Assembly: GCA_035559595.1 (NCBI GenBank)
Contig: DATMBF010000011.1
Span: 1 to 64,000 of the forward strand
Direction of reading: 5' to 3'
Origin: DATMBF01 sp035559595
Lineage (GTDB): Bacteria > Bacteroidota > Ignavibacteria > UBA10030
Length of the DNA: 64,000 nt
The notes beneath the pieces are model-generated. The model was not told the origin of the DNA and did no database searches. It worked only from the letters and a program-made list of their open reading frames with translations. Positions 33,092 through 42,681 of this stretch are shown here, piece after piece. Made by a program: the position numbers and the translations under genes. Position 1 is the first letter of the stretch. Every line of letters starts with the position of its first letter.

Positions 33092-34579
33092 TCACTCTTC
33101 GGCGGACTCTCCTTGGAGAGGAAGTGTAATGATGAAAGTGCTCCCCTTGTGAAGTTTGCTCTTGACGTCAATAGATCCGTGATGTGCTTCGGCAACCCAT
33201 CGTGCGATCGAGAGGCCAAGTCCGCTTCCGCTCGTTTCGTTGTTCTGTTTTTGCGGGACTCGATAGAACCGATCGAAGATCTTTGGAATCTCCTTGCTCG
33301 GAATGCCGATCCCGGTGTCGGCAATCGTAACGACAGCGTTGCCGTTCTGACGTTCGAGAGCGAGGCTGACACGCCCTTTGGGAGGAGTGTACTTAACGGC
33401 GTTGTCGAGAATGTTCAGAAAGAGTTGACGGAGACGTGTCTGATCGCCGGTGATGACAACGGGATCGAGCCGTTCCACTTCGACGCTGATCTCCTTTGTT
33501 TCCGCGAGCACAAGCGAATCCTGCACCAATTCCTTCAAGATGCGGTCCAGAGAAACCGGGGAGAATTGGAAGACGAGAGGGCCGGCGTCAGACTTGACGA
33601 GAGACATCAACCCTTCAACGATCGAGGAGAGGCGAACGACCTCGGCATGGACGCTCTCCAGAAGTTCCCGGATTGGTTGCGAGAGTTGCTTGTTGCGCAG
33701 CGCCACTTCGACTTCGCCACGAATGATCGTCAGCGGTGTGCGGAGCTCGTGGGATGCGTCAGCGGAGAACTGCTGGATCTGGGCAAATGAGGCCTGGAGT
33801 CTCCCGATCATATCGTTGAACGTCGCTGTCAAGCGACCGATCTCGTCGTTCACGTTATGAGCAGGCAAGCGTTGATTCAGATTCTGTGCGGTAATCTCTC
33901 GAACTGCCCGCGTCAGTTGGTCGACGGGTTTCAGCGAGGTATGCGCGAGGAACCAGCCACCGACGACCGAAATCGCGAGCGCGATCGGCGCGAGGATAAG
34001 GAAGATTGAGAAAAGGTTTCCAAGAACCTCATTCAAATCTTCAAGAGGATAAGCAACAAAAATCTTTACAAAGTCGTTTTGCGAGACGGCGAGCCGGATT
34101 TCCTTCCCATCATCGGACGTTGTCGTCACGACTTTAATCGACCGGTAGGGGATTTCCTCATAGTGGAGACGTTGCTTGCCAAGGTTGGGTGAATGATAGA
34201 GGAGATCGTTGTTCCGGTCGAGAATCTGGATCAACTGCTTCCGTGGACTCAAGAGCGTGTGCTGATAGATCTGGTACCAGATTTCGTCGACGGCCGCCTG
34301 CTCCTGATCCGCGCTGTCGGGTTGCTCCTGTGGAGCAGACCGTCTCAGCTCCTGCAGCTCTCTGAGAGCCGACCGCTTAAGCTTGATTCGCTTGGCTTTG
34401 GGCTCGATGAATTCATTCAGCCAAGTCACTTCGTTGCGCAGGGAGAGATCGAGATTCTCCCTCAGCGTCGAGCGCGTAAACCAGTACGCCATTGTTCCGA
34501 AGAGCAACAACGTTACGGCCACAAGCGCAGTGTACCAGAGGGTAAGCTTGGTTCGTATCGAGGGAAAAAGCCGGGTCAT
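33092..34579 (-). CDS. CusS-like sensor histidine kinase with HAMP domain
   Basis: 495 residues. TM1 (LWYTALVAVTLLLFGTMAYWF), a periplasmic sensor region (about 35-185), TM2 (LFSIFLILAPIALAISVVGGWFL), a HAMP domain (about 210-265), HisKA with ASHELRTPLTIIRGEVEVAL, and HATPase with NILDNAVKYT, DTGIGIP and GSGLGLSIAR. The domain set is that of the heavy-metal sensor (CusS/SilS) group, but no metal-efflux genes are present. Its start overlaps the regulator stop by four bases (ATGA), so the two are translationally coupled. Confidence 0.94.
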   Translation of the reverse strand: MTRLFPSIRTKLTLWYTALVAVTLLLFGTMAYWFTRSTLRENLDLSLRNEVTWLNEFIEPKAKRIKLKRSALRELQELRRSAPQEQPDSADQEQAAVDEIWYQIYQHTLLSPRKQLIQILDRNNDLLYHSPNLGKQRLHYEEIPYRSIKVVTTTSDDGKEIRLAVSQNDFVKIFVAYPLEDLNEVLGNLFSIFLILAPIALAISVVGGWFLAHTSLKPVDQLTRAVREITAQNLNQRLPAHNVNDEIGRLTATFNDMIGRLQASFAQIQQFSADASHELRTPLTIIRGEVEVALRNKQLSQPIRELLESVHAEVVRLSSIVEGLMSLVKSDAGPLVFQFSPVSLDRILKELVQDSLVLAETKEISVEVERLDPVVITGDQTRLRQLFLNILDNAVKYTPPKGRVSLALERQNGNAVVTIADTGIGIPSKEIPKIFDRFYRVPQKQNNETSGSGLGLSIARWVAEAHHGSIDVKSKLHKGSTFIITLPLQGESAEE

Positions 34580-35253
34580 GGCCTGGGCATCTTTTCGGAG
34601 AGGACGTACCCCTTCCCACGCACGGTGTGGATGAGCTTCGGCGAGAATCCGGAGTCGATCTTCTTCCGAAGGTGGTTCACGTAGACGTCAACGATGTTCG
34701 TTCCGGGATCGAAATCGTATCCCCACACTTCTTTTGCAATCCGCTCGCGAGAGAGAACCTGCTGTTGATTGGCGATAAAAAGGTTGAGGAGAGCGAATTC
34801 TCGTGCTGTGAGGTCGATAGATTTTCCGCCGCGCGTTGCTTTGTGAGCGATGGCGTCGATCTGCAGATCGGCCACTTTAAGAAGGTTCTTCTTCACACTT
34901 CGTCTGAGCAACGATCTGATCCGCGCAAGCAGCTCGTCGAAGGCAAAAGGTTTCGTCAGATAGTCATCGGCACCGCGGTCGAGTCCATGCACGATATCGG
35001 ATGTTGCGCTCCGTGCTGTGAGCATCAACACGGGAATGTCAACAGAATCAGCACGCAGCGAGGCGAGAACATCAAAACCATCCTTTTTCGGCAGCAAGAC
35101 ATCGAGGATGATGAGGTCGTAGGAATTTGTTTTCCCTTTTTCCTCACCGATCTTTCCATCCGGCGCGATATCAACCTTGTAGCCTTCAGCTTCCAATCCT
35201 TGCTGAATGAAGCGAGCGACTTTTTGTTCATCTTCAACCAAGAGAATTCGCAT
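34576..35253 (-). CDS. OmpR/CusR-family response regulator
   Basis: 225 residues. Receiver with acidic pocket LLVEDEQK, phospho-acceptor Asp in LIILDVLLPKKDG, Thr/Ser in MLTARSAT and Lys in YLTKPFAFDEL. The C-terminal winged helix (about 128-225) has LTAREFALLNLFIANQQQVLSRE and NIVDVYVNHLRKKID. It is divergent from the TRAP transporter operon, with 130 bases between the two starts containing both promoters. Confidence 0.95.
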   Translation of the reverse strand: MRILLVEDEQKVARFIQQGLEAEGYKVDIAPDGKIGEEKGKTNSYDLIILDVLLPKKDGFDVLASLRADSVDIPVLMLTARSATSDIVHGLDRGADDYLTKPFAFDELLARIRSLLRRSVKKNLLKVADLQIDAIAHKATRGGKSIDLTAREFALLNLFIANQQQVLSRERIAKEVWGYDFDPGTNIVDVYVNHLRKKIDSGFSPKLIHTVRGKGYVLSEKMPRP

Positions 35254-35293
35254 AGGGGAGTCTAACCTTGTGAAACGCAGTGATTGAGGTGAT

Positions 35294-35324
35294 TAAAGGT
35301 ACCTGAATCTTGCGTGAGTTTCAA
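35294..35324 (-). promoter_or_regulatory. Promoter TTG-N20-TACCTTTA for the CusR-like/CusS-like operon
   Basis: On the minus strand TTG (35324-35322), 20 bases, TACCTTTA (35301-35294). It is 40 bases before the regulator ATG. Confidence 0.55.
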
Positions 35325-35346
35325 ATGACCCACGCTGAGGGTTCCA

Positions 35347-35379
35347 TTGGAATCTGGCACTTTTTTCCCTATATTTTTG
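35347..35379 (+). promoter_or_regulatory. Possible promoter TTG-N22-TATTTTTG for the TRAP operon
   Basis: TATTTTTG (35372-35379) is an exact TAnnTTTG -7 box, with TTG at 35347-35349. It ends four bases before the tatT-like ATG, which would make the message leaderless. Confidence 0.4.
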
Positions 35380-35383
35380 TCGC

Positions 35384-36241
35384 ATGCGAACCACGTCATT
35401 TCTTCTCGTCTTCAGTCTCCTTTGGCATGGCTGTATTCAGCTCTTTGCTGTCCGAACCATGGGGGGTGTTCTCGAACATGGCCTCGAGGCGTTCCAGGAG
35501 GAATCGGATCTTGAGCTTGCAGAGAGTGGGTTGGCATCGAATCTCAAACTCATCGAAGCGCTCATCAAAGCCGATCCGGAGAATGAGCGGTTGCTCTTTA
35601 TCGCTTCACAGGGATACAGCGCCTATGGGCTTGCGTTTGCCGAGGATGAAGACCCGGCGCGCGCACGGCTGATGTATCTGCGGGCAAAAGCGTATGGGAT
35701 GCGCATTTTGGACGAGAACACCAAATTCCGCGCGTCGCGCGACGGAGACCTGCAGAATTTCACGAAGGCCTTGCAGACATTTTCCAAGGATGATATCCCC
35801 GCCGTGTTCTGGACGGCCTTTGCCTGGGGAAGCTATGTGAATCTCTCCCGAACCGAAACTGCAGCGCTGGCGGATATACCGAAGGTCAATGCCATGATGG
35901 AATTTGTCCTTCAGCACGATCCTGCGTACTACTATGCGGGCGCCCATGTTTATTTTGGGACGTTGCTCGGCAGTACGCCTGTATTGCTCGGCGGCAAGCC
36001 GGAGGCGGCAAAAGAGCATTTCCAGAAAGCTCTGGAGCTGACGGGGGGGAAGTTTCTCATGACCTACGTCTATTATGCGCGATCGTATGCAGTACAGACC
36101 CAGGATCAGGAGCTTTTTGAGTCGCTCCTGGCAAAGGTCGACTCAGCATCCATCGACATCCTCCCCGAGGCGCGCCTGCCGAACGCGGTAGCCAAGAAGA
36201 AAGCTCTAGCGTTGCGTGCACGCGTGAACGAACTTTTCTGA
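35384..36241 (+). CDS. TatT-like TRAP-transporter-associated TPR protein
   Basis: 285 residues. A signal sequence (TTSFLLVFSLLWHGC, with a possible lipobox Cys at 17) precedes a helical TPR-like body. Family features are GLASNLKLIEALIKADPENERLLFIASQGYSAYGLAF (in part), YVNLSRTETAALADIPKVNAMMEFVLQHDP, and ARSYAVQTQDQELFESLLAKV. TatT proteins form trimers that dock the periplasmic TRAP receptor, as in the TatPT system. It is the first gene of a four-gene TRAP operon. Confidence 0.9.
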   Translation: MRTTSFLLVFSLLWHGCIQLFAVRTMGGVLEHGLEAFQEESDLELAESGLASNLKLIEALIKADPENERLLFIASQGYSAYGLAFAEDEDPARARLMYLRAKAYGMRILDENTKFRASRDGDLQNFTKALQTFSKDDIPAVFWTAFAWGSYVNLSRTETAALADIPKVNAMMEFVLQHDPAYYYAGAHVYFGTLLGSTPVLLGGKPEAAKEHFQKALELTGGKFLMTYVYYARSYAVQTQDQELFESLLAKVDSASIDILPEARLPNAVAKKKALALRARVNELF

Positions 36242-36264
36242 ACGACGACAACGCCGGAGAAACC

Positions 36265-37269
36265 GTGAAACTCATCATACATCTCATTGTTTGGATTGCA
36301 CTGACATCGGTTGCTGTGGCGCAGGAGTATACCATCAAATTTGCGACTGTTGCCCCTGAGGGGAGTGCGTGGATGGAAGTGATGAAGGAATTTGATGCTG
36401 CCGTCCGAAAAGAGAGCGGCGGTCGTGTGGGATTCAAGATCTACGCGCAAATGGTACAGGGTGATGAAAAAACGGTGCTTCGCAAGATCAGAATCGGTCA
36501 ATTGCATGGCGGCGGATTCACCGGTGTCGGCATGGGCGAGATTGCACCGAAAGTCCGCATTCTCGATGCCCCGTTCTTGGTAGGAAATTATGAGGAAGTG
36601 GATCACCTGTATGAGGTTTTTGACGCAGAGTTTCGTAAGGCTTTTGAAGAAGGGGGATACGTGCTCCTTGGCTGGGCAGAAGTCGGATTTGTGCATGTCT
36701 TCACAAGCAGCATGATCCGCAAGCCGGATGATCTGAAATCTCTTAAAATGTGGACGTGGGAAGGCGATCCAATTGCCGAAACAGCCTTCCGAGCATTGGG
36801 AATCAATCCGATTCCGCTTTCGATTACTGATGTGATGACGTCTCTCCAAACAGGTCTTATCGATGCCTTCTACACTTCCCCCTTGGCCGCTATTGTCTTG
36901 CAGTGGTACACGCGAGTCAAATACGTTGTGGATGTTCCTCTTGCGGATGCAGCCGGGGCTGTTCTGATTTCGAAATCGTTCTTCGACAAACTCCCAAAAG
37001 ATTTGCAGGAGATACTTCTCCGCAACGGAAAGCAGTATATGGCAAAGCTCACACAGATCAGTCGCCGTGATAATAAGCAAGCGATGGAAGAGATGCTGAA
37101 GAGGGGGTTGACGTTGATTAAGGCCGATCCGAAGGATGTGGCATACTACACCGAAGTTGGACGAAAAGCGCGACGCAATCTTGTGGGAAAATTGTTCACC
37201 GAGGAGTTCCTCGAACGTGTCGAGAAAGCCGTCGATGACTTCCGGAAGAGAAACAAAGCGGCCCAATGA
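36265..37269 (+). CDS. dctP: TRAP transporter periplasmic solute-binding protein (DctP family)
   Basis: 334 residues from a GTG start, 23 bases after the tatT-like gene. Signal peptide KLIIHLIVWIALTSVAVAQ. The DctP fold shows IKFATVAPEGSAWMEVMKEF, the conserved Arg/selectivity region around MIRKPDDLKSLKMWTWEGDP, and ALGINPIPLSITDVMTSLQTGLIDAFY. The ligand would usually be an organic acid; in systems with TatT a hydrophobic acid is possible. Its stop overlaps the next ATG (ATGA). Confidence 0.94.
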   Translation: MKLIIHLIVWIALTSVAVAQEYTIKFATVAPEGSAWMEVMKEFDAAVRKESGGRVGFKIYAQMVQGDEKTVLRKIRIGQLHGGGFTGVGMGEIAPKVRILDAPFLVGNYEEVDHLYEVFDAEFRKAFEEGGYVLLGWAEVGFVHVFTSSMIRKPDDLKSLKMWTWEGDPIAETAFRALGINPIPLSITDVMTSLQTGLIDAFYTSPLAAIVLQWYTRVKYVVDVPLADAAGAVLISKSFFDKLPKDLQEILLRNGKQYMAKLTQISRRDNKQAMEEMLKRGLTLIKADPKDVAYYTEVGRKARRNLVGKLFTEEFLERVEKAVDDFRKRNKAAQ

Positions 37270-37760
37270 GCCTTCTCCAGCGCCTCGATTCCTTTCTGAA
37301 CAAGTTTGAAAGCGCTCTTCTCGTCTTCTTTCTTACCGTCATGATTCTCCTTGCATTCCTGCAGGTGGTTCTGCGGAATGCCTTTTCTGAAGGAATCCTC
37401 TGGGCAGATATCCTCCTCCGGCATCTCGTTCTGTGGATCGGTTTTCTTGGCGCCGCGATTGCCACCAGCCACGATCGGCACATTAATATTGATGCCCTTA
37501 CGCGCTTTCTCACCGGAAGAGTCAGATCAAGCGCGAAAGTTCTCACGTACCTCTTTGCTGCGGCGATCTGTATCCTCTTGTTTGATGCCTCCCTCGCTTA
37601 TATTCGCCTTGAGGTTGACCTGGATTCTACGGTGTACGAGGAGATCCCGTCCTGGTATGCCGCAGCCATTATTCCCGGCGGATACGCGCTCCTCGCGATT
37701 CATTTCCTCATCCGCGTAGCATTGGCGATGAATGCGCTTGTCAGAGGAGAAAAGAGATGA
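37266..37760 (+). CDS. dctQ: TRAP transporter small permease (DctQ)
   Basis: 164 residues, four transmembrane helices as usual: FLTVMILLAFLQVVLRN, LRHLVLWIGFLGAAIATS, LTYLFAAAICILLFDA and AAAIIPGGYALLAIHFLI. The conserved motif W-x2-x-L-x-R-H-L-V-L-W is present. It overlaps both neighbours by four bases, indicating translational coupling. Confidence 0.93.
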   Translation: MSLLQRLDSFLNKFESALLVFFLTVMILLAFLQVVLRNAFSEGILWADILLRHLVLWIGFLGAAIATSHDRHINIDALTRFLTGRVRSSAKVLTYLFAAAICILLFDASLAYIRLEVDLDSTVYEEIPSWYAAAIIPGGYALLAIHFLIRVALAMNALVRGEKR

Positions 37761-39034
37761 CGACCATCATCGTCGTTCTCCTCATCCTCCTTGCGCTTCT
37801 TGGGGCTCCGCTTTTCACGATCATCGGCGCGGCCGCCTTAATTGCCTTCTATCTCGCCGATATCGAGACAACCGCCGTCATTATTGAATTGTATAAGATC
37901 GCGACCACGCCCACGCTCATTGCTATTCCGCTATTTACCTTTGCCGGCTACTTGCTTGCCGAGAGCAAGTCGCCGAGGCGCCTGGTCAATCTCGCACAAG
38001 CGATGTTCGGGTGGCTTCCGGGTGGGCTGGCGCTGGTGGTGCTTGTTACATGCGCCATCTTTACGGCCTTTACCGGCGCGTCGGGTGTGACGATCGTTGC
38101 GCTTGGAGGATTACTCTATCCGATTCTCGTGAAGGAAAATTTTCCGGAACAATTCTCTCTCGGACTTGTTACAAGCTCAGGCAGTATCGGACTTCTCTTC
38201 CCGCCGAGTCTTGCCATAATTCTCTATGGGCTGATTGCGCAGGTGAGCATTGACCAACTCTTTGTTGCCGGCGCACTGCCGGGTCTTTTGCTGGTGGGAA
38301 CGCTCGGGTTGTACAGCATTCGTGTCGGCGCTCGCGCGAATGTCCCCAGACAGTCATTCTCCTGGCATGCATTGGGATCGGCGGCGCGAGAAGCTGCATG
38401 GGAAATTCCCCTGCCGATTCTGGTTATCGGCGGAATCTACGGTGGGCTTTTTACAGCGACCGAGGCCGCGGCAGTTACGGCATTCTACGTGCTGGTAGTG
38501 GAAGTGTTCATCTACCGCGACCTCCACTTCACACGCGATGTGCCGCGCGTGATGATCGAGAGTATGATGTTGGTAGGGGCAGTTCTGGCGATTCTGGGCA
38601 CGGCGTTTGGATTAACGAACTATCTCATCGATGAAGAGATTCCTCAAAAACTCTTTGAGCTCGTTCGCGAGCATATCTCCAGTCGCACAACGTTTCTCAT
38701 CATCCTCAATGCGTTCTTACTTGTGGTCGGAATGATGATGGACATCTTCTCTGCGATCGTTGTTGTCGTACCGCTGATTGTCCCCATTGCGACGCAGTTT
38801 GAAATTCATCCCCTTCATCTTGCCATGATCTTTCTGACCAATCTCGAGATCGGCTACCTTACGCCGCCGGTCGGTTTAAATCTCTTCCTCTCCAGTCTCC
38901 GTTTCGAAAAGCCCATTCTCCACATCGCCAAGTCCGTACTGGTCTTTATCGGACTGATGCTCATCGTCCTGATGATCATCACCTATGTGCCCGAGTTAAG
39001 TCTTTGGCTGGTAGAGACGTTGGGAACGCGCTAA
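37757..39034 (+). CDS. dctM: TRAP transporter large permease (DctM)
   Basis: 425 residues, about 12 helices. It is the sodium-coupled transport subunit. Family motifs include IPLFTFAGYLLAES, FTGASGVTIVALGGLLYPIL, SSGSIGLLFPPSLAIILYG, GGIYGGLFTATEAAAVTAFY, and the C-terminal EIGYLTPPVGLNLFLSS. It ends 21 bases from the convergent T9SS protein gene, and I see no terminator in between. Confidence 0.95.
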   Translation: MTTIIVVLLILLALLGAPLFTIIGAAALIAFYLADIETTAVIIELYKIATTPTLIAIPLFTFAGYLLAESKSPRRLVNLAQAMFGWLPGGLALVVLVTCAIFTAFTGASGVTIVALGGLLYPILVKENFPEQFSLGLVTSSGSIGLLFPPSLAIILYGLIAQVSIDQLFVAGALPGLLLVGTLGLYSIRVGARANVPRQSFSWHALGSAAREAAWEIPLPILVIGGIYGGLFTATEAAAVTAFYVLVVEVFIYRDLHFTRDVPRVMIESMMLVGAVLAILGTAFGLTNYLIDEEIPQKLFELVREHISSRTTFLIILNAFLLVVGMMMDIFSAIVVVVPLIVPIATQFEIHPLHLAMIFLTNLEIGYLTPPVGLNLFLSSLRFEKPILHIAKSVLVFIGLMLIVLMIITYVPELSLWLVETLGTR

Positions 39035-39055
39035 TCCCACTTCCGCTCTCCAGAA

Positions 39056-42000
39056 CTACTTCACAAACACCAGCTTCCGAATCGCAACAAAGCTCCCGGC
39101 CTCCAACCGGTAAAAGTAAACGCCACTCGGGTGGTTATTGGGGCGCCACTCAATCCGATATCTCCCCGCCCCTTGTTCCTCGTTGACAAGCTCTGCTACA
39201 GCTTGTCCTAAGAGATTGTATATCGCCAGCTTGACGTTGGTGGATTGTGGGAGATCGTAACGAATTGTGGTTGCAGGATTGAAGGGATTTGGAAAATTCT
39301 GTTGGAGGGCGAATTCCGTTGGGATACCTTCCTCAGCGACTATACCGGTTGTTGCCTGTGTCGTAAACGATCGTACGGTTGACCAGAAACTTGCACCTCC
39401 GCTGTTGTTTGCATTGACTCGCCAGAAGTACTGTGTTCCGCCGGAAAGCCCTGCCACTTGCTTTGCCGTTGTCGTGACGGAGTCGTTGGTGAATGTTGTG
39501 GCAAAAAGGGAATCGACGGAAACCTGTAGCCTGTAGAATGTGGTGTTCGAGGAAGAACCCCAACTAAACGTGATTGTTGTTGGCTGGCCTGTCGCTGCGT
39601 CGGCGGGGGAGATGAGTGTGGGAGGGAAAGGAGCCTGGAGATTTGCTGTGGTGAGGACAAAGACCGCGGACCACCCGCTCCATCCACCCGCATTCTTAGC
39701 CCTCACACGCCAGAAATACCTCGTGCTCGTGTTGAGGGAAACGTCCTTTGAGGTTGTCGTAAGCGTCGAGTCGTTTGTGGAGATGGAGAACGATTGCAGG
39801 AATGTGGAGTCCGTTGAGACTTGAAGATGGAAAAACGAAGCTCCTGCGGGGAAAGTCCACTGAAATGTCGTTCGCGTGGTATGGTTTGTACTGTTGTGAG
39901 AAGGAGACTGGAGGATGGGAGCCGCTGGAGGTGCCACAGTTGTTGTAAATCGCCGAACAGCAGACCATGGGCCAACTCCTGCACTGTTGACACCCCGCAC
40001 CCGCCAGAAAAGTCTTGTTGAGGCTGTAAGATTCTGGAGTCTCCGGCTAACCCCAACAATTGATGAGTCATGAATGATCGTTGTTGCAAAGAGAGAATCC
40101 GTGGAGACCTGGAGTTCGTAGAGTGTTGCATCACCCGAGGGTTGCCAGCGGAACGTCGTTGTGATGTAGAGACCGGTCGAATCGTTTGGTGGAAAGACAA
40201 GTGTGGGAGCTAATGGAGCCGTGACCGGCTTATTCCAGACAGCAATTCCGTTAGAGTATTTGCCGCCAGCCATGGTGAACGGGCCGACAAACCATAGGTC
40301 GTTGTTCTTGACGGCCAGACCATAGATACCCCACGTTCCGTCAATCCCGCTTCCCAGCCCTGTCCACGCCGCGCCATTCCAGATCGCAACATTGCGCAAG
40401 GTGTCCCCAGATGGAAGAATGTGTGCAAACGAACCGCCGGCGATGAGATCACTTCCGCGCAGACCAATGGCGTAGATGGTTCCGGCACCGAATGTCAAGT
40501 ACTTGAGTCCGTCGGCGAAATACACCCAATTTGTGCCATCCCATCCGACAATACCGTTGGCTGTGACACCTGCGACCGTGCTGAAAGATCCCCCTACATA
40601 GAGCATGCCTGCTCTTGAAAATAAACTGTTCGGAGCGGTCGTCAGTCCCGTAGAGGTTCCGACCGTTAACGCCGACCAATTCGTACCATCCCATCTTGCG
40701 ATATAGTTTACAATCGAACCGCCAGCCCGAGTGAAGAACCCGCCTGCGTACAGATCACTTCCCATGAAAGCGAGAGCCAGGACGTAATTATTCACTCCAC
40801 TCCCCAGAGCATTCCATGCAGAGCCGTCCCATCGTGCAATGAAGTTGGTGGAATTGCCTCCGGCCTCGGTGAAATACCCGCCCGCATACACCGTATCGTT
40901 TTTGACAGCGATGGCCCGGACGGCGGAATTCAAGCCACTGCCCAAGGCCGACCATGAGCTTCCGTTCCACACAGCGATATTGTTCGCGGATATGCCACCG
41001 ATGCTGCTGAATTCCCCAGCAACATAAAGCTTACCGTTCGATAGTGCCACGGCATGAATGAGAGTGTAATTCACTGGAGTTCCGTATCCGTTCCACTTTG
41101 CCCCATCCCAGCGGGCAATACTGCCGCCGACACCACCGATGCTTCCAAAGGCACCTCCAATGATCACGTCGTTTCCATCAATTACGATGGCATTGGGGGC
41201 ACCGTTAGAGTTTGTAAAGAGAGGAGCACCGTTGCCCAATGTGTACCACCGGTTGCCGTCCCATCTGCCGATGCCGGGGAGACCAACTCCTGCTAACTCC
41301 CTGTAGTCACCGCCGACGTAAAGATCTGTTCCATCAGCATAAAGGGCGTGGAGTGTCTCACCTGCGTTATAATTTGTTGAGGTAACGGCGCCGACAGTTG
41401 ACCAATTTGATCCGTTCCATTTTGCAAGAGAAGCGGCGGGGGCATTGTGGCCGGCTCTGCCGAATATTCCTGCAACATAGAGATCAGATCCAATTGTGGC
41501 GAGTGCGTGGCACCAACCTCGGACAAAACTACCATTCCAGTAGTACGTCAGCCCATTACTTAGCGAATCCCATGCACTCCCTGTCCATTTGGCAATGCTG
41601 TTGACGGCCAGCGGTCCGGCCTGTGTAAAATCACCACCAACATAGACATCGGTGCCGATCGTTGCAATGGCTCGCACGCTGAGACCAATGATACCGACGT
41701 TAGGTTTGACGCCGAGCGAATCGAACGATGTTCCGTTGAACACAGCAATATTATTCATAAGTTTACCGCCGATCTTCTCAAAGCGCCCGCCAATGTAAAG
41801 CTTGTTGTTGGCGACGTGCAATGCCATGACATAGGGAAGTGTTGTTGAAGATCCACTCGTCAACGTTGCAAGACTATCCCACGCAGAGCCATTCCATTTG
41901 GCAAGTTTTTTTATCGGCAGTCCTCCTGCTGATACAAAATCACCCCCGACATAGAGCTCGTTGTTCCAGACTGCCAAGGCATAGACATATCCTCCTCGGA

Positions 42001-42562
42001 TTCCGGCCCCAGCGTTTACCCACGACGAACCATTCCAACGCGCAAGGTATTTGATACTTGTGTCTCCCGCCACATCAGTGAAGCTCCCGCCCATGTAGAT
42101 GTCTCCGTTATAGACGGCAATAGCTTTTACGTCAGTGAAGGGCGTAATCGATCCACCAACTGTGCTCCACCGTATTCCGTCGAACCTGGCGAAGCCGTTT
42201 GCGGGAACATTGCCCGTATATCCAAAATATCCTCCGATATACATATTGGAACCTGACTTCGCAATGACCTGTGTTCTTGGCCCCCCGCCCGGTGCATACC
42301 ACTCATCGACCCAGTACTGATCGTCAGGGTGAGAAGAAGATTGCGTTGCAGGAATGAATCGCGGCTGTCCCGACGGCGTAAGAACCATCCTGTAACCCTG
42401 CGGATCAAAGCTTCCGTTCGTGTGGCCAGAGAGATCCAGGGATCCGTCCGATCGAAGGATTCCTTCGAGTGGTTTCGTGGATTGACCGAAAAGCGGGAGG
42501 GAGAACATTAACACTGCGGCGAGACTGAGGCGAAGGACAAGTAAACCATTGGCATTCCTCAT
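39056..42562 (-). CDS. Very large T9SS-exported propeller and Fn3 protein
   Basis: 1168 residues. ATG 42562 is chosen because AAGGAG precedes it by seven bases and a signal peptide follows (LLVLRLSLAAVLMFSLPLFGQ). Residues about 70-780 hold about 16 repeats of the form [VL]YVGG-x-F-x(8-12)-A-[RK]-W-[DN]-G-[ST]-x-W, probably two or more propellers. About 790-1085 are three Fn3-like domains that resemble each other closely (each with T-x-F-x-W..LQVST/VDS-x-F..RVRA-x-N). The last 80 residues are a type A sorting domain (NFPNPFNPATTIRYDL). A 20-bp motif shared with the anti-sigma gene lies 66 bases upstream. Confidence 0.92.
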   Translation of the reverse strand: MRNANGLLVLRLSLAAVLMFSLPLFGQSTKPLEGILRSDGSLDLSGHTNGSFDPQGYRMVLTPSGQPRFIPATQSSSHPDDQYWVDEWYAPGGGPRTQVIAKSGSNMYIGGYFGYTGNVPANGFARFDGIRWSTVGGSITPFTDVKAIAVYNGDIYMGGSFTDVAGDTSIKYLARWNGSSWVNAGAGIRGGYVYALAVWNNELYVGGDFVSAGGLPIKKLAKWNGSAWDSLATLTSGSSTTLPYVMALHVANNKLYIGGRFEKIGGKLMNNIAVFNGTSFDSLGVKPNVGIIGLSVRAIATIGTDVYVGGDFTQAGPLAVNSIAKWTGSAWDSLSNGLTYYWNGSFVRGWCHALATIGSDLYVAGIFGRAGHNAPAASLAKWNGSNWSTVGAVTSTNYNAGETLHALYADGTDLYVGGDYRELAGVGLPGIGRWDGNRWYTLGNGAPLFTNSNGAPNAIVIDGNDVIIGGAFGSIGGVGGSIARWDGAKWNGYGTPVNYTLIHAVALSNGKLYVAGEFSSIGGISANNIAVWNGSSWSALGSGLNSAVRAIAVKNDTVYAGGYFTEAGGNSTNFIARWDGSAWNALGSGVNNYVLALAFMGSDLYAGGFFTRAGGSIVNYIARWDGTNWSALTVGTSTGLTTAPNSLFSRAGMLYVGGSFSTVAGVTANGIVGWDGTNWVYFADGLKYLTFGAGTIYAIGLRGSDLIAGGSFAHILPSGDTLRNVAIWNGAAWTGLGSGIDGTWGIYGLAVKNNDLWFVGPFTMAGGKYSNGIAVWNKPVTAPLAPTLVFPPNDSTGLYITTTFRWQPSGDATLYELQVSTDSLFATTIIHDSSIVGVSRRLQNLTASTRLFWRVRGVNSAGVGPWSAVRRFTTTVAPPAAPILQSPSHNSTNHTTRTTFQWTFPAGASFFHLQVSTDSTFLQSFSISTNDSTLTTTSKDVSLNTSTRYFWRVRAKNAGGWSGWSAVFVLTTANLQAPFPPTLISPADAATGQPTTITFSWGSSSNTTFYRLQVSVDSLFATTFTNDSVTTTAKQVAGLSGGTQYFWRVNANNSGGASFWSTVRSFTTQATTGIVAEEGIPTEFALQQNFPNPFNPATTIRYDLPQSTNVKLAIYNLLGQAVAELVNEEQGAGRYRIEWRPNNHPSGVYFYRLEAGSFVAIRKLVFVK

Positions 42563-42628
42563 GGGATGTCTCCTTGTAAGCAGTAATTCGTTACCGTCCA
42601 ATTCCGCTGAAGGATCGACGTGTGCTTG

Positions 42629-42648
42629 TATCTTATGGTATGGCCAAG
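42629..42648 (-). promoter_or_regulatory. Shared motif copy A: CTTGGCCATACCATAAGATA
   Basis: Minus strand, 66 bases before the ATG of the large T9SS protein. It matches 18 of 20 bases of copy B at 46058-46077, with both differences transitions. It is a candidate promoter or operator of the ECF sigma regulon encoded at 46088-46867. Confidence 0.5.
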
Positions 42649-42681
42649 AAGTGGGAAATTCCTGAGGGGAGATTGAAGGGA

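Noticed and set aside
36106..37266. Minus-strand frame of 386 codons opposite dctP
   Set aside because: DctP motifs on the plus strand are unambiguous and the TRAP genes overlap by ATGA.
39300..42500. Regularly spaced similar DNA segments, considered as CRISPR or tandem repeat array
   Set aside because: They are codon-level echoes of protein propeller and Fn3 repeats in one long frame, with variable spacing and no constant repeat unit.
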